A stretch of 64,000 nucleotides of DNA from Flavivirga jejuensis. Its GTDB lineage: Bacteria; Bacteroidota; Bacteroidia; Flavobacteriales; Flavobacteriaceae. Location of the stretch: contig NZ_JAUOEL010000006.1 in the NCBI RefSeq assembly GCF_030540765.1, positions 124,001-188,000 of the forward strand, in the 5' to 3' direction. Shown piece by piece: positions 1 through 8,002 of this stretch. A model generated the notes under the pieces. It did not search any database. It was not told where the DNA came from and saw only the letters and a list, made by a program, of their open reading frames with translations. Made by a program: the position numbers and the translations under genes. Within the stretch, counting starts at the first letter, position 1; every line of letters begins with the position of its first letter.

Positions 1-474
1 AGCTCCTAAATCGTGATGCTTATTTTTAATCAAAAAATCTGTTCCCTTTAATACTTCAATATCTTTTGTTAGCTGTTTTGTTTTTGAATTAAATAAATCC
101 AATTTATATGTAGGCAGTGATAAAAAACCTAATACATCTAAATCAAATTTAATTTGACAATTTAAAATAACATCTAATGTATTAAAAGCCAAATAGTCAT
201 CGGCATCAATAAAATATATATACTCCCCTTTTGCTAAAGTTATTCCAATATTTCTTGTTGCCCCCAACCCATGATTAGCCTGACTATAAATATTAATATT
301 ATGATGTTTTTTTTTAAACGCTTCAATAACATGTAATCCATTATCTGTAGACCCATCATTAATTAGTATAATTTCATAATTATCGGTATTTAGATTTTGA
401 TTTACTAAACTATTCAAGCATCGTTCAATACATGCTTCTGCATTATAAAAAGGCACTATAATACTTAATAACAT
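1..474 (-). CDS. Family 2 glycosyltransferase, C-terminus outside window
   Basis: A reading frame starts at an ATG at 474 on the minus strand and runs off the left edge, giving 158 visible residues. It opens with the GT-A nucleotide-sugar fold typical of family 2: the strand LLSIIVPFYN, then INDGS at residues 38-42 and the metal-binding motif YFIDADDY around 87-94. Such enzymes transfer a sugar from a nucleotide-sugar donor to a growing surface glycan on the inner face of the membrane. It resembles the glycosyltransferase at 4581-5606, with the same motif spacing, so the two are probably paralogues in one polysaccharide region. Donor and acceptor cannot be read from the sequence. Confidence 0.88.
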   Translation of the reverse strand, partial: MLLSIIVPFYNAEACIERCLNSLVNQNLNTDNYEIILINDGSTDNGLHVIEAFKKKHHNINIYSQANHGLGATRNIGITLAKGEYIYFIDADDYLAFNTLDVILNCQIKFDLDVLGFLSLPTYKLDLFNSKTKQLTKDIEVLKGTDFLIKNKHHDLGA

Positions 475-487
475 ATTATATTAATTT

Positions 488-648
488 AGAAACTGTTTAA
501 ATTTTATCCTTTAGTTTATTTTGTTGTCTTAAGCCCTATTTCTGCAGCAAAATGTCTTTTAATAGCGATGCTATTCGCTTTTATTTTGCCTTGACTGAGA
601 ACCTAATCCTCCCAAACTAATTTCAAAAACAAAACCTAAACAGTTTCT
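488..648. repeat. MITE-like element with 12-bp terminal inverted repeats
   Basis: AGAAACTGTTTA at 488-499 is repeated as its exact reverse complement at 637-648, bounding a non-coding 161-bp stretch. Inside is a second inverted repeat, CAAAAT...AATAGC gat GCTATT...ATTTTG (about 548-590). This is what a small non-autonomous element looks like. I see no convincing target-site duplication and no transposase. The rest of the 475-819 gap is AT-rich and shows no gene. Confidence 0.5.
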
Positions 649-819
649 TAGTTTCACTAAGCTAATACTATCGCTAAAAAATCCAGAACTTTTTAGATTA
701 AAAGTGATTATTTGCGTTATAGCTTATATATTAAATTATTGGTTTAAAAAACGTTAACTTAATAAAGATTTATATATTTAACCAAAAAATAGTAATTAAT
801 TTCATACAAAAATATTTAT

Positions 820-1533
820 ATGCTGAGTATTTCTAAATCCGTAGTGTCATACAATATTCCAAAAAAAGTACTTCAAATTATAATTATTACTCCAATAATT
901 ATGACACTCTGTTTTTTAATATTTATAATTAATCCTGCTACTAAAAGTTTTGGATTCTGGCTTGTTTCAGAAAATAGACCTATAGAAATATTTACTTTTA
1001 TTTTCTTGATAATTGGTGGTTTGTTTGGTGCTTATAATTCATTTAAGCTAAGAAAATATCTAGAGTCTGGCCCTCTTATTTTCTATGGGATATTTTCTTT
1101 TTTTTTAATTATTGTTGCTATGGAAGAAATTGCTTGGGGACAATGGTTTTTTCATTTTGAGACTCCAACCGAATGGGCTAAAATGAATAGGCAAGGAGAA
1201 ACAACATTGCATAATTTAGAAATTATGGGTGGACATAATGAAATTCTTCGCATAATCTTCGGACTTGGTGGGATAATAGGTGTAGTATTAAGAAATCACC
1301 CGAAAATAAAAAAAATTGGGGCTCCAAAAATACTTGCTAGTTGGTTTTTAATTATTGTATTTATGGGCTTTATTGATTTTATGGAAGGTGAAGGTTGGAT
1401 TCAAATTAGTGATAATTATGTACATGAAATACGGAGTACCTCAGAATTAGTAGAGCTTTTAATAGGTATAAGTTCATTCCTTTATTTATTCTTGAATTTT
1501 AGATACCTTAAACAATTAATAAAAACGCAATAA
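820..1533 (+). CDS. Polytopic membrane protein, unknown, EEIAWGQ family (copy 1)
   Basis: The product is 237 aa with about six hydrophobic segments (near residues 20-37, 55-72, 86-101, 140-157, 170-188 and 214-230), so it should lie in the inner membrane. Its hallmark is AMEEIAWGQWFFHFETP at 100-116, followed by a polar stretch QGETTLHNL. The acidic pair and histidines at a membrane edge could form a metal or catalytic site, but that is inference. It is followed after 10 bases by a close paralogue with the same motif. I do not recognise a characterised family. Its position beside glycosyltransferases suggests a role in surface glycan or lipid chemistry. Confidence 0.75.
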   Translation: MLSISKSVVSYNIPKKVLQIIIITPIIMTLCFLIFIINPATKSFGFWLVSENRPIEIFTFIFLIIGGLFGAYNSFKLRKYLESGPLIFYGIFSFFLIIVAMEEIAWGQWFFHFETPTEWAKMNRQGETTLHNLEIMGGHNEILRIIFGLGGIIGVVLRNHPKIKKIGAPKILASWFLIIVFMGFIDFMEGEGWIQISDNYVHEIRSTSELVELLIGISSFLYLFLNFRYLKQLIKTQ

Positions 1534-1543
1534 CTCACTGATA

Positions 1544-2239
1544 ATGATCAATTATAATACATATAAAATAACTAAAAAGACAAATAACATCATTTTAATC
1601 GCTCCAATAATTATGTCGATTCTAATGGGGTTGTTATTTATTTTTCCAGCAACTTCTAATTTTGGTTTTTGGCTACTTGAAGAAAACTCCCCAGTTGAGT
1701 TATTAACTTTCTTTCTTTTTATAATAGGAGGTATTTATGGTATTCGTTTTGTTTATAAGCATAAAAAAGATTTAGAAATTTATGTAAGAATATTTTATAC
1801 TTTATTTTCTATTTGTTTAATACTAATCGCGATGGAAGAAATTGCATGGGGACAGTGGTTTTTCCACTTTGAAACCCCCGAAGAATGGTCAAAAATAAAC
1901 ATGCAAGGAGAAACCACGCTTCACAATTTAAAAGGAATGCAAGGGCATTCAGAAGTTTTACGAATCATTTTCGGTTTAGGAGGTGGTTTTGGAATAGTAT
2001 TAGGCTACTTTTCTAAATTTAATAAGATAAGCGTTCCTCCAGTTCTTTTTACTTGGTTTTTAATTATCTTTTGTCACGGAGTCATTGATTTTATACAAGA
2101 TATTATTGTAATTAGTTCTAAATACGATTTTGCAATAGTAAAAACTTCTGAATTTATTGAACTTTTAATAGCTGGCAGCTCATTTTTATACCTATGGCTT
2201 AACTTTAAGAAATTAAGAAGTGAGACCTTTTCAAATTGA
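1544..2239 (+). CDS. Polytopic membrane protein, unknown, EEIAWGQ family (copy 2)
   Basis: The product is 231 aa and collinear with the preceding 237-aa protein over its whole length: both have N-terminal IMS/IMT membrane segments, the AMEEIAWGQWFFHFETP block, the QGETTLHNL segment and an FGLGG motif. The pair arose by tandem duplication and has diverged substantially elsewhere. The 10-base spacing implies a two-gene operon. Multiple membrane spans are clear; the function is unknown. The gene converges on the minus-strand gene ending at 2284, with a 44-base gap and no strong terminator hairpin. Confidence 0.75.
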   Translation: MINYNTYKITKKTNNIILIAPIIMSILMGLLFIFPATSNFGFWLLEENSPVELLTFFLFIIGGIYGIRFVYKHKKDLEIYVRIFYTLFSICLILIAMEEIAWGQWFFHFETPEEWSKINMQGETTLHNLKGMQGHSEVLRIIFGLGGGFGIVLGYFSKFNKISVPPVLFTWFLIIFCHGVIDFIQDIIVISSKYDFAIVKTSEFIELLIAGSSFLYLWLNFKKLRSETFSN

Positions 2240-2283
2240 TTTTTTTTGCACTCGGTTCCGTCTAGGAGTGGTTTGGTCAATTA

Positions 2284-2934
2284 TTATTCTTTATTCAAAT
2301 AAAAAGCATAGCATAAAATAAGACTCATCGCAAACATTTCACCACCATCTTCAACGAGTGAAAACCTATTACTATGGTAAGGTATTGCTATATGAAGAAG
2401 ATCAATAAAAACACCAAAAAAGACCAGTAACAGAACTAAGACAAAAATATTTTTTGTGACTTTTTTTCCTTTTATATCTATTCTAAAATATGAAAATAGA
2501 AATAATATTAAAAATAGAAATCCAACAGAAAATGAAACCAAAACTTCTCCAAAGTCTTGAGGGCGTAAATTAAATCTCGGTTGCATGTTAAAATATCCTT
2601 TTAAATATTTTCCAAAATTTTCGTGAATGGCCAAAGAATCATCTAATAACAAATACAAAAAGAATAATGCCCAAACAAAATAGATGACATGCTTTTTTCT
2701 TAATGTTATAAAAAGAAATAACATAAATATCCAAAATTCTTTCATGTATTGATAAAATTCAGAGTATCCTAAATCTAATTCTATTGAAAAATAAGGGTTC
2801 CCATCTATTATATTATGCACATATAGAGTATGTAATATTAAAAACATGAAATCTGTAACAAGTAATAAAACCAATAATGATTTATTACTTGAAACAGATT
2901 TGTATAGATCTCTAAAAGTTTCTTTTATCGTCAC
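2284..2934 (-). CDS. Polytopic membrane protein, unknown (DDSLAIHE motif)
   Basis: The 216-aa product is mostly hydrophobic, with about six predicted membrane spans and a polar loop carrying LLLDDSLAIHENFGKYL around residues 95-111. The start is GTG, 10 bases after the stop of the upstream HAD gene; no ATG is available before it. The gene is the last of a minus-strand run of glycosyltransferase, ATP-grasp protein, HAD hydrolase and membrane protein. Acidic/histidine motifs of this kind occur in membrane enzymes, but I cannot name the family. A role in modifying or exporting a surface polymer is inference from neighbours. Confidence 0.7.
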   Translation of the reverse strand: MTIKETFRDLYKSVSSNKSLLVLLLVTDFMFLILHTLYVHNIIDGNPYFSIELDLGYSEFYQYMKEFWIFMLFLFITLRKKHVIYFVWALFFLYLLLDDSLAIHENFGKYLKGYFNMQPRFNLRPQDFGEVLVSFSVGFLFLILFLFSYFRIDIKGKKVTKNIFVLVLLLVFFGVFIDLLHIAIPYHSNRFSLVEDGGEMFAMSLILCYAFYLNKE

Positions 2935-2944
2935 TTTTTGTTTG

Positions 2945-3616
2945 TTATTTAATTATAGTTTCAATTTGACAAAAATCAGTAATAGTATGTTTTGCCAAAT
3001 ACTCTTTTGCTAATAAAGCTTCATTCTGCTCATGTATATTTAAACCATTATCAGCTAAACAAATTGTAATCCAATCGAGCTTATTTGGTGTAATAAAATC
3101 TTTTTTAAGATTGTCTCCAATGTAAAAATACTGACCGATACCAAACACATTTTCGAAATGTTTATAATTATTAATATTAGGTTTTTCACTACCAAATTCT
3201 TCAGATATTAAAATCTCTGAAAACCAAGTACTAAGCCCTAATGCCATAATCTTACTTCGTTGCTGCCTGCTTCTCCCATCTGTTAATAATGCAAGATCTA
3301 TATTTGCTTTTTTTAAATTGTTTAGCACAGATATTCTGTCTTCTGACAAACTTATACTAGGTTGATGATTTCTGTATATGCTCAACAATTCTTCTACAGT
3401 AAATTCTAAATTATAGGTTTTAATTATTTCTATGAAAACATTTTTATTGTCATAAAAATAATCAAGCATCCTACTACTTATAAGCTCTTTATTAATGTGG
3501 ATCGCATTTGAGATCTTTATAGCTATTTCGTTAAAAGCAGATTTTAAAAAGTCTATTTCGTTATAAAGCGTATCATCCAAATCAAAAACAACTATTTTTT
3601 TATTTCTCATAATCAT
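2945..3616 (-). CDS. HAD-superfamily hydrolase
   Basis: The 223-aa product has the four HAD motifs in order: motif I VFDLDDTLYNE (residues 10-20, nucleophile first Asp), motif II LLTDGRS near 114, a motif III lysine in GSEKP near 143, and motif IV YIGDNLKKDF near 167. These enzymes are mostly phosphatases using an aspartyl-phosphate intermediate; the alpha-helical cap fits a subfamily I member. Its start overlaps the end of the upstream ATP-grasp gene by 17 bases, so the two are translationally coupled. ATP-grasp plus HAD pairs are common in flavobacterial polysaccharide loci. The substrate is unknown. A second ATG lies at 3610. Confidence 0.88.
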   Translation of the reverse strand: MIMRNKKIVVFDLDDTLYNEIDFLKSAFNEIAIKISNAIHINKELISSRMLDYFYDNKNVFIEIIKTYNLEFTVEELLSIYRNHQPSISLSEDRISVLNNLKKANIDLALLTDGRSRQQRSKIMALGLSTWFSEILISEEFGSEKPNINNYKHFENVFGIGQYFYIGDNLKKDFITPNKLDWITICLADNGLNIHEQNEALLAKEYLAKHTITDFCQIETIIK

Positions 3617-4568
3617 GTACTAAAACTTCATCATCATACCTAAGCATCAATAAATTTTCTTCCCAACCGCTATAATAACTCAATGTTTCATTTAAAAGAT
3701 ACTCCTGAATTAACCATTTTGGATAGTTCCCTCCTGCTAAATATGACAATGGAAACCCGCCACCAAATCTTGGATTAATCTCAATACCCATTATGTTTTT
3801 ATCTGTTTTATGCAAAAACAATTGAATAGTAATACATCCTCTAGCGCCTTTTAAATGCATAAAATTAGTTTCTATTAATGATATAATTTGATTCCTTTTT
3901 GTAACGCCTTTACTTACTTCTCCCTCACGTGTTTCTATCCGTTTTCGTGGTATCACACATTTTAAAATACTGTTTTTGTCATAATATAAATCACATGTAT
4001 ATTCATCATAAACATCATGATCCAAATATTCAAAAAAGTAAAGGAGATCATTCTTTTCGTGATATTTAGATATTTGGTCTTCATTCTTAACAAGGTAATT
4101 TTCATCACTGCCACTGCCATTAATTGGTTTTATAAATATGGGAAGTTTATAATTATCTTTAGAATAAACTTTGGGTACTCCAACATTTAATTCATTAAAT
4201 AAACTTTGAGATTTTAATTTATTATTACATTTTTTTATAAGTTTTTTGCTCGATAATACCAACTGTATCTTAAATTCTAAGAATTTCTTCTTATTCTTTG
4301 CTAATACTAAAAGTTCTGTATCTAGGGTAGGAATTATTAAACGTATATTGTTTTCTATACATATTTTTAACAATGAATCTATATAAGCTGGATCTTCAAT
4401 CTCACAAATCTTGAATGATTTATCTGAAATTTGGCTTGCAGCAGAGAGACCAGGGAATGCATCTACAACAAACACTTTAGCTAAAGGGTTAATTTTAGTT
4501 AGTTCTTTCTTAAATGCTGTAACTAGCGAAACTCTTCTTCCTCCAGAAGTTATTAAAATATTACTCAT
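3600..4568 (-). CDS. ATP-grasp domain protein (carbamoyl-phosphate-synthase-like)
   Basis: The 322-aa protein begins with a pre-ATP-grasp Rossmann segment (ILITSGGRR at 4-12) and ends with the ATP-grasp metal-binding loop EINPRFGGG near residue 267. ATP-grasp ligases join a carboxylate to an amine or similar nucleophile through an acyl-phosphate. The carbamoyl-phosphate-synthase-like branch is frequent in polysaccharide and peptidyl-natural-product loci. It lies 12 bases downstream of a glycosyltransferase and overlaps the following HAD gene, so all are probably one transcript. The real substrate is not deducible. Confidence 0.88.
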   Translation of the reverse strand: MSNILITSGGRRVSLVTAFKKELTKINPLAKVFVVDAFPGLSAASQISDKSFKICEIEDPAYIDSLLKICIENNIRLIIPTLDTELLVLAKNKKKFLEFKIQLVLSSKKLIKKCNNKLKSQSLFNELNVGVPKVYSKDNYKLPIFIKPINGSGSDENYLVKNEDQISKYHEKNDLLYFFEYLDHDVYDEYTCDLYYDKNSILKCVIPRKRIETREGEVSKGVTKRNQIISLIETNFMHLKGARGCITIQLFLHKTDKNIMGIEINPRFGGGFPLSYLAGGNYPKWLIQEYLLNETLSYYSGWEENLLMLRYDDEVLVHDYEK

Positions 4569-4580
4569 ATAATCGTTGGT

Positions 4581-5606
4581 TTATAATAATGTCCTTTTTC
4601 TAAAAAACGGGTTTATCACCCAAAAAATAATATAATACAAACGCTTAACATTAAATATGTTAGAGATAAAAATGTAAGCTATTCCATTATAATCGTTTCC
4701 TAAAAAAGAGTTTAGAGGGTATGCTCTTATTCGAGACATATTATTAATAATTATTTTAACTTGTTTTAATTCTATTGTGGATTTTAATATTCTTATCATC
4801 ATAAAAAAAACAAAAGATTGTTGTCTTGCTTTTAATCTTTTAATGCAAAGTCCGTTTTTATTACTAGAATTATTAATACTCTCAATAAGCGAATTAAATA
4901 CTAATGCTGCATTCTCATTGTCGTATATAACATTTAAATAGTGCTCTGGTTCTCTATTTGTCATCGCAGAGCCCACTCTTTTTACATGCCTGTGTGCGTC
5001 TATTGGTAGTTGAGCTATAAAATGAGTTTGTATAAATAAAGATGTTGTAAAAATAGCATCTTCCATCCATCGTCCTTCTATAAATCTAACACCACTTTTC
5101 TTTAAAAAATCCCGACTAATAATATACCACCAAACTTCACTTTTATAGCCAATACTTCCAATATAATCTAGCCCATTCATTTTATTTAATGCATAAGTCT
5201 TATTTCTGTCTGAAGCAGATTCGTGTAAACTAAAAAGACTTGTTCCTGTAGACAAGAATGTTAAAATCTCTAACTCATATGCATCGCTATGATCTAAAAT
5301 TAATCGTAATACATTATTAGCTAAATAATCATCAGGATCGATAAAATAAACATATTTACCCTTAGCTAAATCTATTCCTTTATTTCTAGCACTGCCAACA
5401 CCCCCATTTTCCTTATTATGAATAATAATATTTGAGTGTTTATCGCTAAATTGTTTTGCTACAGAAAGACTACCATCCTTCGATCCATCATTAATTATAA
5501 GTATTTCATAGTCATTTTCATCTAAATCTTGACTTAATAGACTTTCAATACATCTAGCTATGTACTTTTCTACATTATAAACAGGAATTATGATGCTTAA
5601 TCTCAA
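4581..5606 (-). CDS. Family 2 glycosyltransferase
   Basis: The 341-aa protein starts directly with the GT-A strand RLSIIIPVYNVEKYI, has IINDGS at 37-42 and the metal-binding FIDPDDY at 88-94, and a helical C-terminal third with hydrophobic stretches that could touch the membrane. It should transfer a sugar onto a surface glycan intermediate. The only usable start is TTG at 5606: no in-frame ATG lies between it and the upstream stop, and the family's N-terminal strand begins right after it. It heads the minus-strand run 5606 to 2284 and is a likely paralogue of the truncated glycosyltransferase at the left edge. Confidence 0.9.
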   Translation of the reverse strand: MRLSIIIPVYNVEKYIARCIESLLSQDLDENDYEILIINDGSKDGSLSVAKQFSDKHSNIIIHNKENGGVGSARNKGIDLAKGKYVYFIDPDDYLANNVLRLILDHSDAYELEILTFLSTGTSLFSLHESASDRNKTYALNKMNGLDYIGSIGYKSEVWWYIISRDFLKKSGVRFIEGRWMEDAIFTTSLFIQTHFIAQLPIDAHRHVKRVGSAMTNREPEHYLNVIYDNENAALVFNSLIESINNSSNKNGLCIKRLKARQQSFVFFMMIRILKSTIELKQVKIIINNMSRIRAYPLNSFLGNDYNGIAYIFISNIFNVKRLYYIIFWVINPFFRKRTLL

Positions 5607-5826
5607 TACGCTAATTTGTTTAAAATTATTTCTTAGATAGCTAGTAAGATAAGTAACAACAAAGGCTGTACTTTAATGATTATAAAAATTGAGATGATGA
5701 GATGTAAAATGTTCCCCCTTAAGTTAATAGCAATTAAATATAAATTTTTAATTTATAAAGTATCAATAAACTCGATTATCTGTTGAATTCTCCTATAAAA
5801 ACATATATATATCTATGTTTATATTG

Positions 5827-5834
5827 TATTTTTG
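5827..5834 (+). promoter_or_regulatory. Candidate -7 box of prfB
   Basis: TATTTTTG matches the Bacteroidota -7 consensus TAnnTTTG and lies 18 bases before the prfB ATG. I find no good -33 TTG at the usual 19-21 base spacing, so the call rests on the -7 match alone. Confidence 0.4.
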
Positions 5835-5852
5835 TGCAAAACAAGAATAAAT

Positions 5853-6963
5853 ATGATTACTTCAGATCAAATTAAAGATCTTAATACCCGCCTAGATAAA
5901 CTTAGGCACTATCTTTGACGTAGATGCCAAACTTATAGAAATACAAAACGAAGAAGAACAGACCTTCGATCCCAACTTCTGGAACGACCCAAAAGCTGCA
6001 GAAACGATTATGAAATCGCTTCGAGTTAAGAAAAAATGGATCGAAGATTATAACAAAATAAAAACACTTTTAGAAGATCTAGAGGTGCTTTACGAGTTTT
6101 ATAAAGAAGGAGAGTCTACTATAGAAGATGTTGAAGAACTATATAACGAAGCATCCAATTTACTAGAAGATGTTGAGTTTAAAAACATGCTTTCTGAAGA
6201 AGGTGATAGCTTAAGTGCTGTTTTACAAATTACAGCTGGTGCAGGTGGTACCGAAAGCTGTGATTGGGCTAGTATGTTAATGCGAATGTATTTAATGTAT
6301 GCCGAAAAAAATGGTTTCAAAGTAAAAGAACTTAACTTTCAGGAAGGTGATGTAGCTGGTATAAAAACAGTCACTTTAGAAATTGAAGGCGATTTTTCTT
6401 TTGGATGGTTAAAAGGCGAAAATGGTGTACACCGCTTAGTAAGAATTTCTCCTTTTGATAGTAACGCAAAACGACATACAAGTTTTGCTTCTGTTTATGT
6501 ATATCCGTTAGTTGATGACACCATTGAGATTGACATCAATCCTGCAGACATAGAAATTACAACCGCTAGATCTAGTGGTGCTGGAGGACAAAATGTAAAT
6601 AAAGTTGAAACTAAAGTACAGCTAACCCATAAACCTAGCGGTATCCAGATCTCATGTTCAGAAACAAGATCACAACATGATAACAGATCCAGGGCTATGC
6701 AAATGCTAAAATCTCAGTTGTATGAAATCGAACTTCAAAAACAATTAGCACAACGTGAAGATATTGAAGCAGGTAAAATGAAAATTGAATGGGGAAGTCA
6801 AATTCGTAATTATGTGATGCACCCATATAAATTAGTAAAAGATGTAAGAACTGCTCATGAAACTGGTAATGTTGATGCTGTTATGGATGGTAATATTGAA
6901 GCCTTCTTAAAATCTTATTTAATGACGATGGGTCAAAAAGTAGAAGACGATAATCAGTTATGA
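5853..6963 (+). CDS. prfB: Peptide chain release factor 2, expressed by programmed +1 frameshift
   Basis: RF2 ends translation at UGA and UAA codons. The gene is split: codons 5853-5915 give a 21-residue start ([10 protein letters not shown]...HYL) ending at an in-frame TGA (5916-5918). Reading continues in the +1 frame from GAC at 5917 to the stop at 6961-6963, for 369 aa in total, the normal RF2 length. The downstream part carries the RF2 anticodon-like motif SPF (in VRISPFDS) and the catalytic GGQ loop [15 protein letters not shown]. An annotation that starts at the internal ATG 6010 would lose the N-terminal domain. The stop overlaps the next gene's ATG (ATGA), so prfB heads a three-gene operon. 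Confidence 0.97.
5904..5919 (+). promoter_or_regulatory. RF2 programmed frameshift site
   Basis: The sequence AGG CAC TAT CTT TGA C has the classic RF2 arrangement. An internal Shine-Dalgarno-like AGG lies nine bases before the slippery CTT, then comes the weak stop context TGA C. When RF2 is scarce the ribosome pauses at TGA and slips +1 on CUU, so RF2 controls its own synthesis. The TATCTTTGAC core is the same as in Escherichia coli. Confidence 0.95.
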
Positions 6964-7580
6964 ATAAAATAGATACTATAATTTTTGACCTCGGTGGGGT
7001 TTTAATAGATTGGAATCCTGAATATGTTTTTTTAGATGAATTTAATGGAGACCGCGAAAAAATGCAATGGTTCTTTGATAATATTTGCACAAACGATTGG
7101 AACGAAAATCAAGATGCAGGATACTCTATGGCCAAAGCAACCGAAGAACGGGTAGCTCTTTTTCCTGAATATGAAACTTTAATTAGAATGTTTTATGGCA
7201 GATGGGTAGAGATGTTAGGAGAAGCAATAAGTGGTACTGTAGATATTCTTGAATCACTTATAAAATCTAATAAATATAAAGTTGTAGCCCTAACCAATTG
7301 GAGCAGTGAAACCTTCCCTATCGCTCTGGATAAATTTGAATTTTTACAATGGTTTAAAGGTATTATTGTCTCTGGTGACGAAAAAACCAGAAAACCTTTT
7401 GATGCCATTTATAACATCACTTTAAATCGCTTTAATATAACTGCGGAGCACTCGATTTTTATTGATGATAACTTAAGAAACATCGAAGCAGCTAACAATT
7501 TAGGCATTAACGGAATTCATTTTAAATCTCCAGAACAACTTATTCAACAATTAAAAAATTATAACATCCATATACAATGA
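6960..7580 (+). CDS. HAD-family phosphatase (YihX-like)
   Basis: The 206-aa protein has HAD motif [15 protein letters not shown] at residues 9-22, motif [12 protein letters not shown] around 107, a motif III lysine in EKTRKP around 144, and motif [13 protein letters not shown] around 165. The [11 protein letters not shown] form of motif I is typical of the YihX-like branch, small-molecule phosphatases with a helical cap. It overlaps prfB and the following arsC-like gene by ATGA junctions, so all three are co-translated. No functional link to translation termination is apparent. Confidence 0.9.
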   Translation: MNKIDTIIFDLGGVLIDWNPEYVFLDEFNGDREKMQWFFDNICTNDWNENQDAGYSMAKATEERVALFPEYETLIRMFYGRWVEMLGEAISGTVDILESLIKSNKYKVVALTNWSSETFPIALDKFEFLQWFKGIIVSGDEKTRKPFDAIYNITLNRFNITAEHSIFIDDNLRNIEAANNLGINGIHFKSPEQLIQQLKNYNIHIQ

Positions 7581-7918
7581 TAAAAATATATCATAATAAT
7601 CGCTGTAGTAAATCACGTTGCGGACTAGAAATACTTGAAAAATCTGGAAAAGAATTTGAAATAGTTAAATACCTGGAAGACGTTCCTAGTTATAAAGAAT
7701 TACAAGGCTTAATAGCGCTATTAGGCATAAAACCTATAGAATTAGTTAGAAAAAATGAAGCTATTTGGAAAGAAAAGTTTAAAAACAAAACGCTAAGTGA
7801 TAAAGCCGTTATTACTGCTATGGTCGAAAACCCAAAACTAATAGAGCGTCCCATTATTATTAATGGTAAAAAAGCTATTATTGGCAGACCTCCCGAAAAA
7901 ATACTAGATATCATCTAA
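7577..7918 (+). CDS. ArsC-family reductase (arsenate reductase-like)
   Basis: The 113-aa protein has the thioredoxin-like ArsC fold: IYHNNRCSKSRCGLEIL at residues 3-19 places the reactive cysteine (Cys9) as in glutaredoxin-dependent arsenate reductases, and the C-terminal part keeps the RPIIINGKKAIIGRPP segment with anion-binding arginines. Arsenate reductases convert As(V) to As(III) with glutathione or glutaredoxin. Many close relatives (Spx, YffB) are not arsenate reductases, and there is no ars operon nearby, so the substrate is open. It is the third gene of the prfB operon. Confidence 0.82.
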   Translation: MIKIYHNNRCSKSRCGLEILEKSGKEFEIVKYLEDVPSYKELQGLIALLGIKPIELVRKNEAIWKEKFKNKTLSDKAVITAMVENPKLIERPIIINGKKAIIGRPPEKILDII

Positions 7919-8002
7919 TATTTTATATTCTTATTAACACAATTTTAACCTTTCACCATTAAACCTTAAGTTGTTTTTGCGATCTAATAGCAAAAATTAT
8001 TA

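Noticed and set aside
6010-6963. prfB as a 317-aa gene starting at ATG 6010
   Set aside because: The frame is open upstream to 5917 and joins the short start frame by the canonical frameshift signal.
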